A DNA stretch of 64,000 nt from positions 1 through 64,000 of the forward strand of contig NZ_JAMYBK010000009.1 in assembly GCF_024127895.1 (NCBI RefSeq), in the 5' to 3' direction. Position numbers and translations under genes: made by a program. The stretch's first letter is position 1. Each line of letters opens with the position of its first letter. The notes beneath the pieces are model-generated. The model saw nothing but the letters and a program-made list of their open reading frames with translations. It ran no database searches and had not been told where the DNA came from. Below are positions 44,415 through 54,195 of the stretch, one piece after another. The DNA is from Pseudomonas guariconensis. GTDB lineage: Bacteria; Pseudomonadota; Gammaproteobacteria; Pseudomonadales; Pseudomonadaceae.

Positions 44415-44490
44415 CGACACAAGGCCGCTCCCACACCATCAGCGCTGCTTTTCAGCCGAGCGCTGTGCCTGTGGGAGCGGCCTTGTGTCG
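44415..44490. repeat. REP pair (BIME) with perfect 21-bp inverted arms
   Basis: Arms at 44415-44435 and 44470-44490 are exact reverse complements (core AAGGCCGCTCCCACA / TGTGGGAGCGGCCTT) around a 34-base centre that itself contains AGCGCTG words. It fills the secA-argJ gap and could form a long hairpin at the secA transcript end. Confidence 0.92.
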
Positions 44491-44590
44491 AGAAGGGCTG
44501 CAAAGCAGCTCCGCTCTTCCCTCACATGGCTGGCCGACATTAAGATCGTCCACGTCGTATACCCCCACTGTTTTCCCTAGGAGCGCTTAC

Positions 44591-45808
44591 ATGGCTGTTG
44601 GTCTTGGTCCTTTGCCCACCCTGCACCCGGTTCCCGGTTTCGAACTCGGCATCGCTTCGGCGGGCATCAAGCGCCCAGGGCGCAAGGACGTGGTAGTGAT
44701 GCGCTGTGCCGAAGGCTCCAGCGTCGCCGGGGTCTTCACCCTCAACGCCTTCTGCGCCGCACCGGTGATCCTGTCCAAGCAACGGGTCCAGGGCACCGTG
44801 CGCTACCTGCTGACCAACACCGGCAACGCCAACGCCGGCACTGGCGCCCCTGGTCTGGCCGCCGCCGAGCGTACCTGCGCCAAGCTGGCCGAACTGGCCG
44901 GTGTCGATGCCAGTTCGGTGCTGCCATTCTCCACCGGCGTGATCGGCGAGCCGCTGCCGGTCGAGAAGATCGAGGGCGCGCTGCAGGCCGCCCTGGACGA
45001 CCTGTCGGAGAACAACTGGGCTGAAGCCGCCACCGGCATCATGACCACCGACACCCTGCCCAAGGGTGCCAGTCGTCAGTTCCAGCACGACGGCGTCACC
45101 GTCACCGTCACCGGCATCAGCAAGGGCGCCGGGATGATCCGCCCGAACATGGCCACCATGCTCGGCTACATCGCCACCGACGCCAAGGTCGCCCCGGCGG
45201 TGCTCAAGGACCTGCTGCTCGACGGCGCCAACAAGTCCTTCAACCGCATCACCATCGATGGCGACACCTCGACCAACGACTGCTGCATGCTGATCGCCAC
45301 CGGCAAGGCCGACCTCCCAGAGGTCACCGAAGCCAGCGGTGCACTGTTCGAAGCCTTGAAAAAGGCGGTATTCGAAGTCTGCATGGAGGTGGCGCAGGCG
45401 ATCGTCCGAGACGGCGAAGGCGCGACCAAGTTCGTCACCGTGCAGGTCAACGGCGGCGGTACCCACCAGGAGTGCCTGGATGTCGGCTATGCCGTGGCCC
45501 ACTCGCCGCTGATCAAGACCGCGCTGTTCGCCTCCGATCCCAACTGGGGCCGTATCCTCGCGGCGGTCGGCCGAGCCGGCGTGCCGGCGCTGGACGTCAG
45601 CCTGATCGACGTGTACCTCGATGACGTGTGCATCGCCAGCAAGGGCGGCCGCAGCCCGGGCTATACCGAAGAGCAGGGCGCCAAGGTGATGGCCCAGGAA
45701 GAAATCACCATTCGTATCGAGCTGGGCCGTGGCCAATGCAGCGAAACCATCTGGACCACCGACCTGTCCCACGAGTACGTGAAGATCAACGCCGAATACC
45801 GGACCTGA
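44591..45808 (+). CDS. argJ: Bifunctional ornithine acetyltransferase / N-acetylglutamate synthase
   Basis: ArgJ recycles the acetyl group of N-acetylornithine onto glutamate in the cyclic arginine pathway. The 405-aa precursor cleaves itself before the Thr in [13 protein letters not shown], giving alpha and beta chains. Flanking motifs are [15 protein letters not shown] and [10 protein letters not shown]; the C-terminus ends with the typical [13 protein letters not shown] chose the ATG at 44591 with GGAGC upstream; the longer frame would read the REP region. In pseudomonads argJ follows secA, away from other arg genes, as here. Confidence 0.97.
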   Translation: MAVGLGPLPTLHPVPGFELGIASAGIKRPGRKDVVVMRCAEGSSVAGVFTLNAFCAAPVILSKQRVQGTVRYLLTNTGNANAGTGAPGLAAAERTCAKLAELAGVDASSVLPFSTGVIGEPLPVEKIEGALQAALDDLSENNWAEAATGIMTTDTLPKGASRQFQHDGVTVTVTGISKGAGMIRPNMATMLGYIATDAKVAPAVLKDLLLDGANKSFNRITIDGDTSTNDCCMLIATGKADLPEVTEASGALFEALKKAVFEVCMEVAQAIVRDGEGATKFVTVQVNGGGTHQECLDVGYAVAHSPLIKTALFASDPNWGRILAAVGRAGVPALDVSLIDVYLDDVCIASKGGRSPGYTEEQGAKVMAQEEITIRIELGRGQCSETIWTTDLSHEYVKINAEYRT

Positions 45809-45826
45809 TCGACTGATACACAAAAG

Positions 45827-45930
45827 GGGGCCGCAGCGCGGCCCCTTCGCGACCGAGGCCACTCCCACAGGTGTGACCCAGTGCCTGGAGGAGTGGCCTT
45901 GTGCTGCGATGGGCTGCGACGCGGCCCGGA
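45827..45930. repeat. GC hairpin plus imperfect REP pair
   Basis: A GGGGCCGC-AGC-GCGGCCCC hairpin (45827-45845) follows argJ closely and may help terminate it. Imperfect REP arms follow: AGGCCACTCCCACAG near 45856 and AGGAGTGGCCTTG near 45889. Confidence 0.75.
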
Positions 45931-45955
45931 CGTTCAAACCCAATGGAGCCGAACC

Positions 45956-46588
45956 ATGAGCTATCACCTGATCATCGGCGACAAGCTGTATTCTTCCTGG
46001 TCGCTGCGCGGCGCCCTGGCCCTCGAGCTGGCTGGCGTGCCCTATGAAGAAACGCTGATCAAACTCAACCAGCCCGACACCCGCAAGCGCATCCTGGCCT
46101 TCTCGGCCACGGGCAAGGTGCCACTACTCAAGACCGAGCACGGCATCATCGCCGACTCCCTGGCCATCGCCGAGTACCTGGCCGAGCGCCATCCCGAGGC
46201 CCAGCTATGGCCGGCCGACATCGCCGCCCGGGCCCAAGCACGTTCGGCCTGTGCACAGATGCACAGCGGCTTCGTCGCCTTGCGTGGCGCCATGCCGTTC
46301 GACCTGTCCCGCGACCAGGCGCTGGAAAGCGTTCCGCTGGAGGTGCAGGTAGACATCGACCGCATCGTCGCGCTGTGGTCCGAATGCCGCCTGGCAGCCA
46401 AGGACAGCGGCCCGTTCCTGTTCGGCAGGCCGACCTTGGCCGATGCATTCTTCGCACCCGTGGCCGTGCGCTTGCGCACCTACCGTGTTGAAGTGCCGGC
46501 AGAAGCGGCTGCCTATATCGAGACCCTCTACCAGTGGCCGGCTTTCCAGGCCTGGCAGAAGGCTGGCCTGGCGGAGCGTGAAGGGTGA
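45956..46588 (+). CDS. Glutathione S-transferase family protein
   Basis: This 210-aa protein has an N-terminal thioredoxin-like GST domain (YSSWSLRGALALELAGVPYEE with a candidate Ser active site; GKVPLLKTEHGIIADSLAIAEYLAE) and an all-helical C-terminal domain (PTLADAFFAPVAVRLRTY). The physiological substrate is unknown. The ATG at 45956 matches the family start; the frame upstream runs through the repeat. Its stop overlaps the mutT GTG start by 4 bases, so the two are coupled. Confidence 0.88.
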   Translation: MSYHLIIGDKLYSSWSLRGALALELAGVPYEETLIKLNQPDTRKRILAFSATGKVPLLKTEHGIIADSLAIAEYLAERHPEAQLWPADIAARAQARSACAQMHSGFVALRGAMPFDLSRDQALESVPLEVQVDIDRIVALWSECRLAAKDSGPFLFGRPTLADAFFAPVAVRLRTYRVEVPAEAAAYIETLYQWPAFQAWQKAGLAEREG

Positions 46589-47532
46589 AGCGGATCCATG
46601 TCGTTGCAGCGGTGATTCGTGGCGCCGATGGGCGCATCCTCATTGCCCGCCGAGCCGATACCCAGCACCAGGGCGGCCTGTGGGAGTTCCCGGGTGGCAA
46701 GGTGGAGGAGGGCGAGGGCGTCGAAGCTGCGCTGGCCCGTGAGTTGCGCGAGGAATTGGGCATCGAGGTGAGCTGCTCGCGGCCGCTGATCAAGGTCAGC
46801 CATGACTATGCGGACAAGCAGGTCCTGCTGGATGTGCGTGAGGTCGACACCTTCGTCGGCGAGCCCCATGGCGTCGAGGGGCAGCCCCTGGCCTGGGTGG
46901 CGCCACGGGATCTTGGGCAGTATGACTTCCCCGAGGCCAACAGGCCAATCGTCGCTGCTGCACGCCTGCCCGACCAGTACCTGATCACCCCGGATGGCCT
47001 GGAGGTGCCGCAGCTGCTGCGCGGTATCCAGAAGGCCGTCGCCAGCGGTATCCGGCTGATACAGTTGCGGGCGCCGGACATGTACGACCCCAAGTACCGC
47101 GACGTGGCGGTGGATGCGGTCGGCTTGTGCGCAGGCAAGGCCCAACTGATGCTCAAGGGGCCGTTGGAGTGGCTGGGCGACTTTCCATCGGCCGGCTGGC
47201 ACCTGACGTCTGCCCAGTTGCGCAAGTACGCGGCCAATGGCCGGCCCTTCCCCCAGGCGCGCTGGTTGGCGGCGTCCTGCCACAGTGCCGAGGAACTGGC
47301 TCTGGCCGAGCAGATGGGGGTGGACTTCGTCACCTTATCGCCCGTGCAAGCGACCCAGACCCACCCCGAGGCAACTCCCCTGGGCTGGGATGAGGCGCAG
47401 CGCTTGATCGCAGGCTTCAACCAGCCGGTATTTTTACTGGGTGGGGTTGGGCCGGATGAGCGGGCGCGGGCCAGGGAGGTTGGTGCGCAAGGTGTTGCTG
47501 GCATTCGCGCGTTCTGGCCTGAGCGCTCCTGA
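46585..47532 (+). CDS. mutT: MutT-type Nudix hydrolase fused to a ThiE/TenI-like domain
   Basis: This is a two-domain protein of 315 aa. Residues ~1-130 are an 8-oxo-dGTP-type Nudix hydrolase: the Nudix box GGKVEEGEGVEAALARELREELGI (about 38-60) is complete, with the REXXEE core. Residues ~135-315 resemble thiamine-phosphate synthase/TenI (RLIQLRAPDM, GWHLTSAQL, ASCHSAEELALAEQMGVDFVTLSPVQAT.THP, PVFLLGGVGPDE), but I do not see the full ThiE catalytic set. The fusion is known in gammaproteobacteria. It starts at GTG, coupled to the GST gene. The role of the ThiE-like half is undefined. Confidence 0.9.
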   Translation: MKRIHVVAAVIRGADGRILIARRADTQHQGGLWEFPGGKVEEGEGVEAALARELREELGIEVSCSRPLIKVSHDYADKQVLLDVREVDTFVGEPHGVEGQPLAWVAPRDLGQYDFPEANRPIVAAARLPDQYLITPDGLEVPQLLRGIQKAVASGIRLIQLRAPDMYDPKYRDVAVDAVGLCAGKAQLMLKGPLEWLGDFPSAGWHLTSAQLRKYAANGRPFPQARWLAASCHSAEELALAEQMGVDFVTLSPVQATQTHPEATPLGWDEAQRLIAGFNQPVFLLGGVGPDERARAREVGAQGVAGIRAFWPERS

Positions 47533-47540
47533 AGGTAATC

Positions 47541-47571
47541 AGCCTGACATCGTGCATGTGGGTGTCAGGCT
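47541..47571. terminator. Hairpin between convergent mutT and the AT-rich unit
   Basis: AGCCTGACA (47541-47549) and TGTCAGGCT (47563-47571) form a perfect 9-bp stem 8 bases after the mutT stop. There is no T-run, so its strength as a terminator is uncertain. Confidence 0.55.
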
Positions 47572-47597
47572 GTTGCCGGTGTTGGGGGCGAGCCTTC

Positions 47598-48443
47598 CTA
47601 TATTGGGGCGGCGGGGCTCTGGACCTTGAATAGCCGGCATACGACGTACCAGCACAGGGCGCTAAGCAGGTTGTACGGCCACAGCACCAGCCACAAGGGC
47701 AGTAGCCAGTTTTTCTTACCTTGCATTTCACCGGGCTCCCCTGTTCGCCAAGGAGCATAGTGGCGCCAGGCTTGTTTGGGCGTCAGGCAGATCGTATTCA
47801 GCGGTATGCGCCACCAGTCTGGCTCATTCGGTGGGGGGAGTTTGTCGGGGCCATGAGCCATGAACTGACAGATGTATGCCCAGACTTCGTGGGCATAGAG
47901 TGGGTTGCACTCACTGGGGTGATTGCTCGGGAACCACAATGCGTTATTGGGATTGATAGCGCCGTGCTCGGGGCGCTCCGCGATCGCTAAGGCATAATTG
48001 ATACTGAATGAGCTACCTGCAAATTCTGTTTTCTGCAGGAATCCACCGACGCATTTGTTCCAGTCAAAGGTCAGCAACGTCTTGTTTCGTTTGTAAATGA
48101 TGGTTTTTGTGTGGCGGTCGAAATAGAGGTGGGAAAGCCTATTTATCAAAAATATTCGGTACACCAAGAAAGGGGTTGCAAAAAGTGGGGTTATGATTAT
48201 TAAGGCTGCGTCGAGTATGTTGAAGTGCGCTCGGGTCCAAATATGAGAGTCTGCCCACAGGAAGGCTTGTAATATAATCGTTAGCACCGTTGTCGAGGTG
48301 TACATTTTTCCCATGAACACGGAGTCAGGCGTCCATGGGTTTCTCAGGCAAAGAAACCGGCTGTCCATGCTCACTAATTGATCACTTATCGCAGGGTTGA
48401 CAGGCGAGTTTTGTTGACGGGAGAACATCCATGTAATGTTCAT
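47598..48443 (-). CDS. Unknown membrane protein, resembling DUF6708 proteins
   Basis: I do not recognise a function. The 281-aa protein has two central membrane helices (TTVLTIILQAFLW ~50-65; ILDAALIIITPLFATPFLVYRIFLI ~75-100) and a hydrophobic C-terminal hairpin (WLLPLWLVLWPYNLLSALCWYVV ~245-270). Between them is a Trp/Pro-rich soluble part with YFDRHTKTIIYKRNKTLLTFDWNKC. The N-terminal SRQQNSPVNPAISDQL and RNPWTPDSVFMGK, together with this layout, recall DUF6708 proteins of pseudomonads, often found with type VI secretion or toxin islands (from memory, moderate certainty). The unit is clearly AT-richer than its neighbours, suggesting transfer. It is coupled by ATGA to the small gene upstream. 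Confidence 0.75.
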   Translation of the reverse strand: MNITWMFSRQQNSPVNPAISDQLVSMDSRFLCLRNPWTPDSVFMGKMYTSTTVLTIILQAFLWADSHIWTRAHFNILDAALIIITPLFATPFLVYRIFLINRLSHLYFDRHTKTIIYKRNKTLLTFDWNKCVGGFLQKTEFAGSSFSINYALAIAERPEHGAINPNNALWFPSNHPSECNPLYAHEVWAYICQFMAHGPDKLPPPNEPDWWRIPLNTICLTPKQAWRHYAPWRTGEPGEMQGKKNWLLPLWLVLWPYNLLSALCWYVVCRLFKVQSPAAPI

Positions 48444-48730
48444 TCATGCGGTCTCACAAATAACTGAGCTGTGGCTATGCTGCTCTCGCTAACGCCTTGG
48501 TTTGGGAAATAATTGACATCCAGAAAAATAGCCGATCCACGGGGGAGATCTGTTTTAAAGTGGAGAACCAATCCTCCTGAAGTAAGGTAGCAGGTAGGCT
48601 CGACAGATAGCGTCTCAATGGTGTCGGATAACCTGTTGCGATGGCTTAAACGCGCTGACCATCTACTTTGTCCAAGTATGAATCCACTAAGAAACGCAGT
48701 GACTTCTCCAACGATGCTGAAATGAGGCAT
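48440..48730 (-). CDS. Small protein of unknown function, partner of the DUF6708-like gene
   Basis: This 96-aa protein has no family I recognise. It begins MPHFSIVGEVTAFLSGFILGQ, whose first ~20 residues are weakly hydrophobic but not a clear signal or membrane helix. A beta-like region (CYLTSGGLVLHFKTDLPRGSAIFLDVNYFP) follows. Translation looks real: AAGGAG lies seven bases before the ATG, with another AAGGAG further up, and its stop overlaps the next start (ATGA at 48440-48443). AT-rich like its partner. It could be a structural partner, adaptor or immunity-type protein; nothing in the sequence decides. Confidence 0.65.
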   Translation of the reverse strand: MPHFSIVGEVTAFLSGFILGQSRWSARLSHRNRLSDTIETLSVEPTCYLTSGGLVLHFKTDLPRGSAIFLDVNYFPNQGVSESSIATAQLFVRPHE

Positions 48731-48739
48731 GGAAGACTC

Positions 48740-48791
48740 CTTGTCCCGCTGTCTCCTTCATTCGAAGTTGAAGTCTTGTGCGCGGGACAAG
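48740..48791. repeat. Inverted repeat upstream of the AT-rich pair
   Basis: CTTGTCCCGC (48740-48749) and GCGGGACAAG (48782-48791) are perfect 10-base arms 32 bases apart, with an inner CTTCA..TTCGAAGTTGAAG palindrome. One arm includes the ribosome site of the small gene, so a hairpin in the mRNA could mask it. A second short pair (CTTCCTA/TAGGAAG, 48830-48851) lies closer to the cobalamin gene. Confidence 0.6.
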
Positions 48792-48862
48792 AAGCTTAAT
48801 GATGGGCTTATGGTGAATCTTCCCCTGAGCTTCCTAACGTTGCGTAGGAAGTTTCTCTAATT

Positions 48863-49432
48863 TCAACGAATCGCCGGTTTTTCACGTGCCTGCCACAACA
48901 CCTCGGCCACCCCCTGCCGCCGCCCGATGATCCGTGCGGCCACGAAGAGCAAGTCCGACAACCGGTTGATGTAGGCCAGGCCAACCCCTTCCAGCGGCTC
49001 GATGGCATTGAGCTGCTGGCAGCGCCGCTCCGCGCTGCGTGCCTGGCTGCGGCAGACATGGGCCTGGGCCACCAGTGCCGAGCCGCTGGGCAGGATGAAG
49101 TTCTTCAACGGCCCCAGCTCCTCGTTCCAGCGGTCGATGGCCGCTTCCAGTCGTTCCACCTCGGCCTGGTCCAGGGCCTGGTAGCTCGGCATCGCCAGTT
49201 CTCCGCCGAGGTCGAACAGCCGGTGCTGGCAGGGCGCCAGGACCTCGGTCAGCTCCTCCAGCCCGTGTTCGGCCAGGCCTGCCAGCAGCAGGCCGAGCTG
49301 GCTGTTGAGGCTGTCGACCTCGCCGATCGCCTCGATCCGTGGATGGTCCTTGGGGACCCGGCGGCCGTCGCCCAGGCCGGTCTCGCCCTTGTCGCCGGTG
49401 CGTGTGTAGATTTTCGACAGGCGGTAGCCCAT
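48863..49432 (-). CDS. pduO: PduO-type ATP:cob(I)alamin adenosyltransferase
   Basis: This 189-aa enzyme forms adenosylcobalamin from cob(I)alamin and ATP in the cytoplasm. Family motifs are SKIYTRTGDKGETGLGDGRRVPKD (ATP loop) near the N-terminus, IGEVDSLNSQLGLL, and the C-terminal FILPSGS..A..HVCRSQARSAERR and YINRLSDLLFVAAR. It begins one base after the upstream kinase stop (TGACATG) and is probably cotranscribed with it. Pseudomonads use AdoCbl for few enzymes (e.g. ethanolamine ammonia-lyase, class II ribonucleotide reductase). Confidence 0.94.
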   Translation of the reverse strand: MGYRLSKIYTRTGDKGETGLGDGRRVPKDHPRIEAIGEVDSLNSQLGLLLAGLAEHGLEELTEVLAPCQHRLFDLGGELAMPSYQALDQAEVERLEAAIDRWNEELGPLKNFILPSGSALVAQAHVCRSQARSAERRCQQLNAIEPLEGVGLAYINRLSDLLFVAARIIGRRQGVAEVLWQAREKPAIR

Positions 49433-49433
49433 G

Positions 49434-51482
49434 TCATGCCTCCGTCTTGGCCGGCGCCGCCGGCGCGGGCTGGCTCAGGGGCAGGCGCAGAGTGAAACAG
49501 GTCCCCTGGCCAGGTGCGGAGTGCACCTCCATCTGCCCCTTGTGGTTGTTGGTGATGATGAAGTACGAGACCGACAGGCCAAGCCCGGTGCCCTGGCCGA
49601 TCTCTTTGGTGGTGAAGAACGGCTCGAAGGTCCGCTTGCGCACGCCCTCGGGCATGCCGATGCCGTTGTCCTCGACCTGGATTTCCGCCCAGGGCGGGTT
49701 GAGCCGGGTGCGCAGGATGATCCGTCCCGGCTCGCAGGGCTGCGGGCGCAGGTGAATGGCCTGGGCGGCGTTCTTCAGCAGGTTCAGCAGCACCTGTTCC
49801 AGTTCGTTGGCCGTGCAGGGCACCGGCCCCAGGTTGGGGTCGAACTGGCGGACGATGTGCTGGCCCTTGAAGTCGAAGCCGATGGTCAGGTCGAAGTCGT
49901 TGCCGGCGATCTCCACCGCCTGGTCGATCAGCGCCGGCAGGTCGCAGGGCACCAACTGGCGGTTGCTGCGGCGGCTGAAGCTGAGCATGTGGGTGACGAT
50001 CTTCGCCGCCCGTGCGCCGGCCTGCTGGATGCCGTCGAGCAGTTGCGGCACCTCGCGGCTTTCCAGGTAGCGGTTGACGCCGTCCAGGTCGACGCCGAGC
50101 TCCTCGGCCTGCGCTTGGTTGCGCGCCAGATCCGGTGACAGGCGCCGGCGGATGTTCTGCACATTGTGCAGGATGGCGCCCAGCGGGTTGTTGATCTCGT
50201 GAGCCATGCCGGCGGCCAGCCCGCCGACCGACAGCATCTTCTCCGACTGCACCATCATTTCTTCCAGCGACAGGCGCTGGGTGATGTCGTCGATGCGGAT
50301 CACCACGCCGCGCCCGCCACCACCCATCAGGGGGTAGAAGGTCAGGGCATAGTGGCGTACATCGTCGCCCTTGGGCCAGGTGACCCGCTCGATCTTCGCC
50401 ACCCGATGCTTCTCCACGCTTTCCTTGAGCTGTGGCAGGAACGGCTTGAGCGGCTCGAAGGCGATGAAGATTGGCTGGTTCAACGCTTCGTCCAGCGGAG
50501 TGCCGGAAAGCACCGTGGCCTCGTGGTTCCACTGGGTCACGTAGAGCTGTTCGTCCAGGGCGATCAAGGCCGAGGGCATCGAGTCGATGATGCTGTTGAG
50601 GTAGTTCTGGAAGCCTGTGAGTTTCTTCTCGATCTTGCTGCGCACCTGGACTTCCAGTTCCAGCTTGCGGTTGGTGTGGCGGGTTTCCTCGGCCAGGCCC
50701 TGGGCTTGGTCGTAGGCCATCTGGAACTCGTCACGGGCATTCTTGAGCTGTTGCTCGCGGGCCTCGATGCGCGAAAGCATGGTGTTGAAGGCCTCGGCCA
50801 GGCTACCGATCTCGTCGTCATTGCCACGCTGGGCGCGCAGGGCGTAGCTCTCTTCGCGGGTGACCTGGCGGCTCAGCTCCTCCAACTGATTGATCGGCTG
50901 GGTGATCAGGCGCTTGATCTGCCGGGCGATGAGCAGCCACAGCAGCACGCTGAACACCAGGATCGCCAGGCTGGCGGTCAGGGTGCCGGTGTAGAAGGCC
51001 GTCGGCAGTTCGCTGCTGGCCACCAGCAGCAGGTGCGCCGGTGGGCTGCCGGCACGGGGCAGGCGAATCAGTTGGGTATTGCGAAACTCCATCAGGCGCC
51101 AGCCGTCGATGTTGCGATAGCGCTTGGGCAGGGCCAGGGGCTCGCCGTGCTGCAACTGCGCGAGCATGCGCCCGTCGCTGGCATAGAGCGCGGCGGCGCG
51201 CAGGGGAGAGTAGCTGTCGAGCTCCTTGAGCAGCGCCGTGGCGGCCTCTGGCGAGTCGCCGGCGCGCGCCGAGAGCTGCGGGTTGGACACCAGGCGGCCG
51301 ATGGTCTGCAGGGCCTGGGGCGCCATGCTTTCCTGGGTGATCCAGTAGGCGGCGCTGATGAACGCCAGGTTGGCCACCAGCAGGATAGTGACCAGCAGCA
51401 CCAGTAGGGCTGCCAGCAGTTTCTGTCCGACTGGGAGGTTTTCCAGGCGTTGGCGCAGGGTCATGGGCGAGGCAATGTCCAC
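49434..51482 (-). CDS. Orphan membrane sensor histidine kinase (HAMP-PAS-HisKA-HATPase)
   Basis: This 682-aa kinase has a first membrane helix (LLAALLVLLVTILLVANLAFIS, ~22-43), a periplasmic sensor (~45-160) and a second helix (ASLAILVFSVLLWLLIA, ~170-186). HAMP (~187-245), a coiled-coil, a PAS domain (~292-405) and HisKA with phospho-acceptor His428 in GMAHEINNPLGAIL follow, then a HATPase (NLLKNAAQAI, DNGIGMPEG, GTGLGLSVSYFII). No response regulator gene adjoins it, so its partner is elsewhere. It lies just upstream of the cobalamin adenosyltransferase. The start could be ATG 51482 or 51464 (MTLRQRL). The signal is unknown. Confidence 0.9.
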   Translation of the reverse strand: MDIASPMTLRQRLENLPVGQKLLAALLVLLVTILLVANLAFISAAYWITQESMAPQALQTIGRLVSNPQLSARAGDSPEAATALLKELDSYSPLRAAALYASDGRMLAQLQHGEPLALPKRYRNIDGWRLMEFRNTQLIRLPRAGSPPAHLLLVASSELPTAFYTGTLTASLAILVFSVLLWLLIARQIKRLITQPINQLEELSRQVTREESYALRAQRGNDDEIGSLAEAFNTMLSRIEAREQQLKNARDEFQMAYDQAQGLAEETRHTNRKLELEVQVRSKIEKKLTGFQNYLNSIIDSMPSALIALDEQLYVTQWNHEATVLSGTPLDEALNQPIFIAFEPLKPFLPQLKESVEKHRVAKIERVTWPKGDDVRHYALTFYPLMGGGGRGVVIRIDDITQRLSLEEMMVQSEKMLSVGGLAAGMAHEINNPLGAILHNVQNIRRRLSPDLARNQAQAEELGVDLDGVNRYLESREVPQLLDGIQQAGARAAKIVTHMLSFSRRSNRQLVPCDLPALIDQAVEIAGNDFDLTIGFDFKGQHIVRQFDPNLGPVPCTANELEQVLLNLLKNAAQAIHLRPQPCEPGRIILRTRLNPPWAEIQVEDNGIGMPEGVRKRTFEPFFTTKEIGQGTGLGLSVSYFIITNNHKGQMEVHSAPGQGTCFTLRLPLSQPAPAAPAKTEA

Positions 51483-51499
51483 TCGTTGAAGAGGCGGCG

Positions 51500-53001
<1,502 letters not shown>

Positions 53002-53108
53002 CCGGCAGGCGGCCAGGAACCCTGATGGCGCCGTGATGTCCATCGCTTCCATGGCCGCTGAAATCCTCGCGGCCTGCTTATCGTGTACTTGCCGTTCGGC
53101 ATCAGGAG

Positions 53109-53957
53109 ATGAATATGGATTTGAACGCTGAAGTCGATCAGCTGGTCCGTCAATCGCAGACCTGGGTTCCCTTGATCATGGAGTACGGCAGCCGCGTGCT
53201 GCTGGCGCTGCTGACGCTCGCCGTCGGCTGGTGGATCGTCAACAAGGTCAGTGCCCGCCTGGGCGCGCTGGTCGGCATGCGCCATGGCGATGCGGCCTTG
53301 CAGAGCTTCATCAGTTCCCTGGCCAACATCGTGCTCAAGGTGCTGCTGTTCGTCAGCGTGGCCTCGATGATCGGCATCGAGACCACCTCGTTCGTCGCCG
53401 CCATCGGTGCGGCGGGCCTGGCCATCGGCCTGGCCTTGCAGGGCAGCCTGGCGAACTTCGCCGGCGGCGTGCTGATCCTGCTGTTCCGTCCGTTCCGCCT
53501 GGGCGACTGGATCGAGGCCCAGGGCGTCAGCGGTACCGTCGACAGCATCCAGATCTTCCACACCGTGCTGCGCACCGGTGACAACAAGACGGTCATCGTG
53601 CCCAACGGCAGCTTGTCCAACGGCATCATCACCAACTACAACCGCCAGCCCACCCGCCAGGTGATATTCAATGTCGGCGTCGATTACGATGCCGACCTGC
53701 AGAAGGCCCGCGAGGTGTTGCTGGAGCTGGCCAAGGACCCGCGGGTGCTGCCTGATCCGGCGCCGGCGGCGGTGGTGTCCGAGCTGGGCGACAGCTCGAT
53801 CACCGTTTCGCTGCGTATCTGGGTCAAGACCCCGGACTACTGGAGCGTGATGTTCATGCTCAACGAGCAGGCCCGCGACCGGCTCAAGACTGTGGGAATC
53901 GACATCCCGTTCCCGCAGCGGGTGATCCGCGTGGTGCAGGAGGCTGCCGTGTCGTAA
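53109..53957 (+). CDS. mscS: Small-conductance mechanosensitive channel (MscS family)
   Basis: This 282-aa inner-membrane channel is E. coli MscS-like in length. It has three membrane helices; the third is the pore helix with the Gly/Ala pattern GAAGLAIGLALQGSLANFAGGVLILLFRPFRLGD. A cytoplasmic beta and alpha-beta cage follows (VIVPNGSLSNGIITNYNRQPTRQVIFNVGVDYDAD). It opens under membrane tension to release solutes. It follows yajQ after 107 bases and is probably independent. A BIME follows at 53985. Confidence 0.93.
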   Translation: MNMDLNAEVDQLVRQSQTWVPLIMEYGSRVLLALLTLAVGWWIVNKVSARLGALVGMRHGDAALQSFISSLANIVLKVLLFVSVASMIGIETTSFVAAIGAAGLAIGLALQGSLANFAGGVLILLFRPFRLGDWIEAQGVSGTVDSIQIFHTVLRTGDNKTVIVPNGSLSNGIITNYNRQPTRQVIFNVGVDYDADLQKAREVLLELAKDPRVLPDPAPAAVVSELGDSSITVSLRIWVKTPDYWSVMFMLNEQARDRLKTVGIDIPFPQRVIRVVQEAAVS

Positions 53958-53984
53958 GGGCCTTCGAAGGTCCGCTGAACAGCC

Positions 53985-54103
53985 GGGGCCGCTACGCGCC
54001 CCTTGGCAGGCAAGCCCGCTTCAGAGGCCGAGTCGATCACACGATGTGATGTGCACGGCCATGTAGGAGCGGGCTTGCCTGCCAAGGGCGCGCGAGCGGC
54101 CCC
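53985..54103. repeat. REP pair (BIME) with ~36-base inverted arms
   Basis: Arms 53985-54020 and 54068-54103 are reverse complements over 36 bases with about three mismatches, sharing AGCGGGCTTGCCTGCC and a GGGGCCGC tail. It is the longest inverted repeat in the window and lies between mscS and the MFS gene. Confidence 0.9.
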
Positions 54104-54195
54104 GATCCCATTCACCTCATTACACTTGTTCACAGCCCCGCACGGCCATTTCTGGCATACAGGCTGTTCCCCGCCGTTCCAACCTGACGTCCATC

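Noticed and set aside
46585..47532. Annotation of this gene as thiE
   Set aside because: The N-terminal half is a complete Nudix hydrolase and the ThiE-like half does not show the full catalytic set, so a MutT fusion is the better call.
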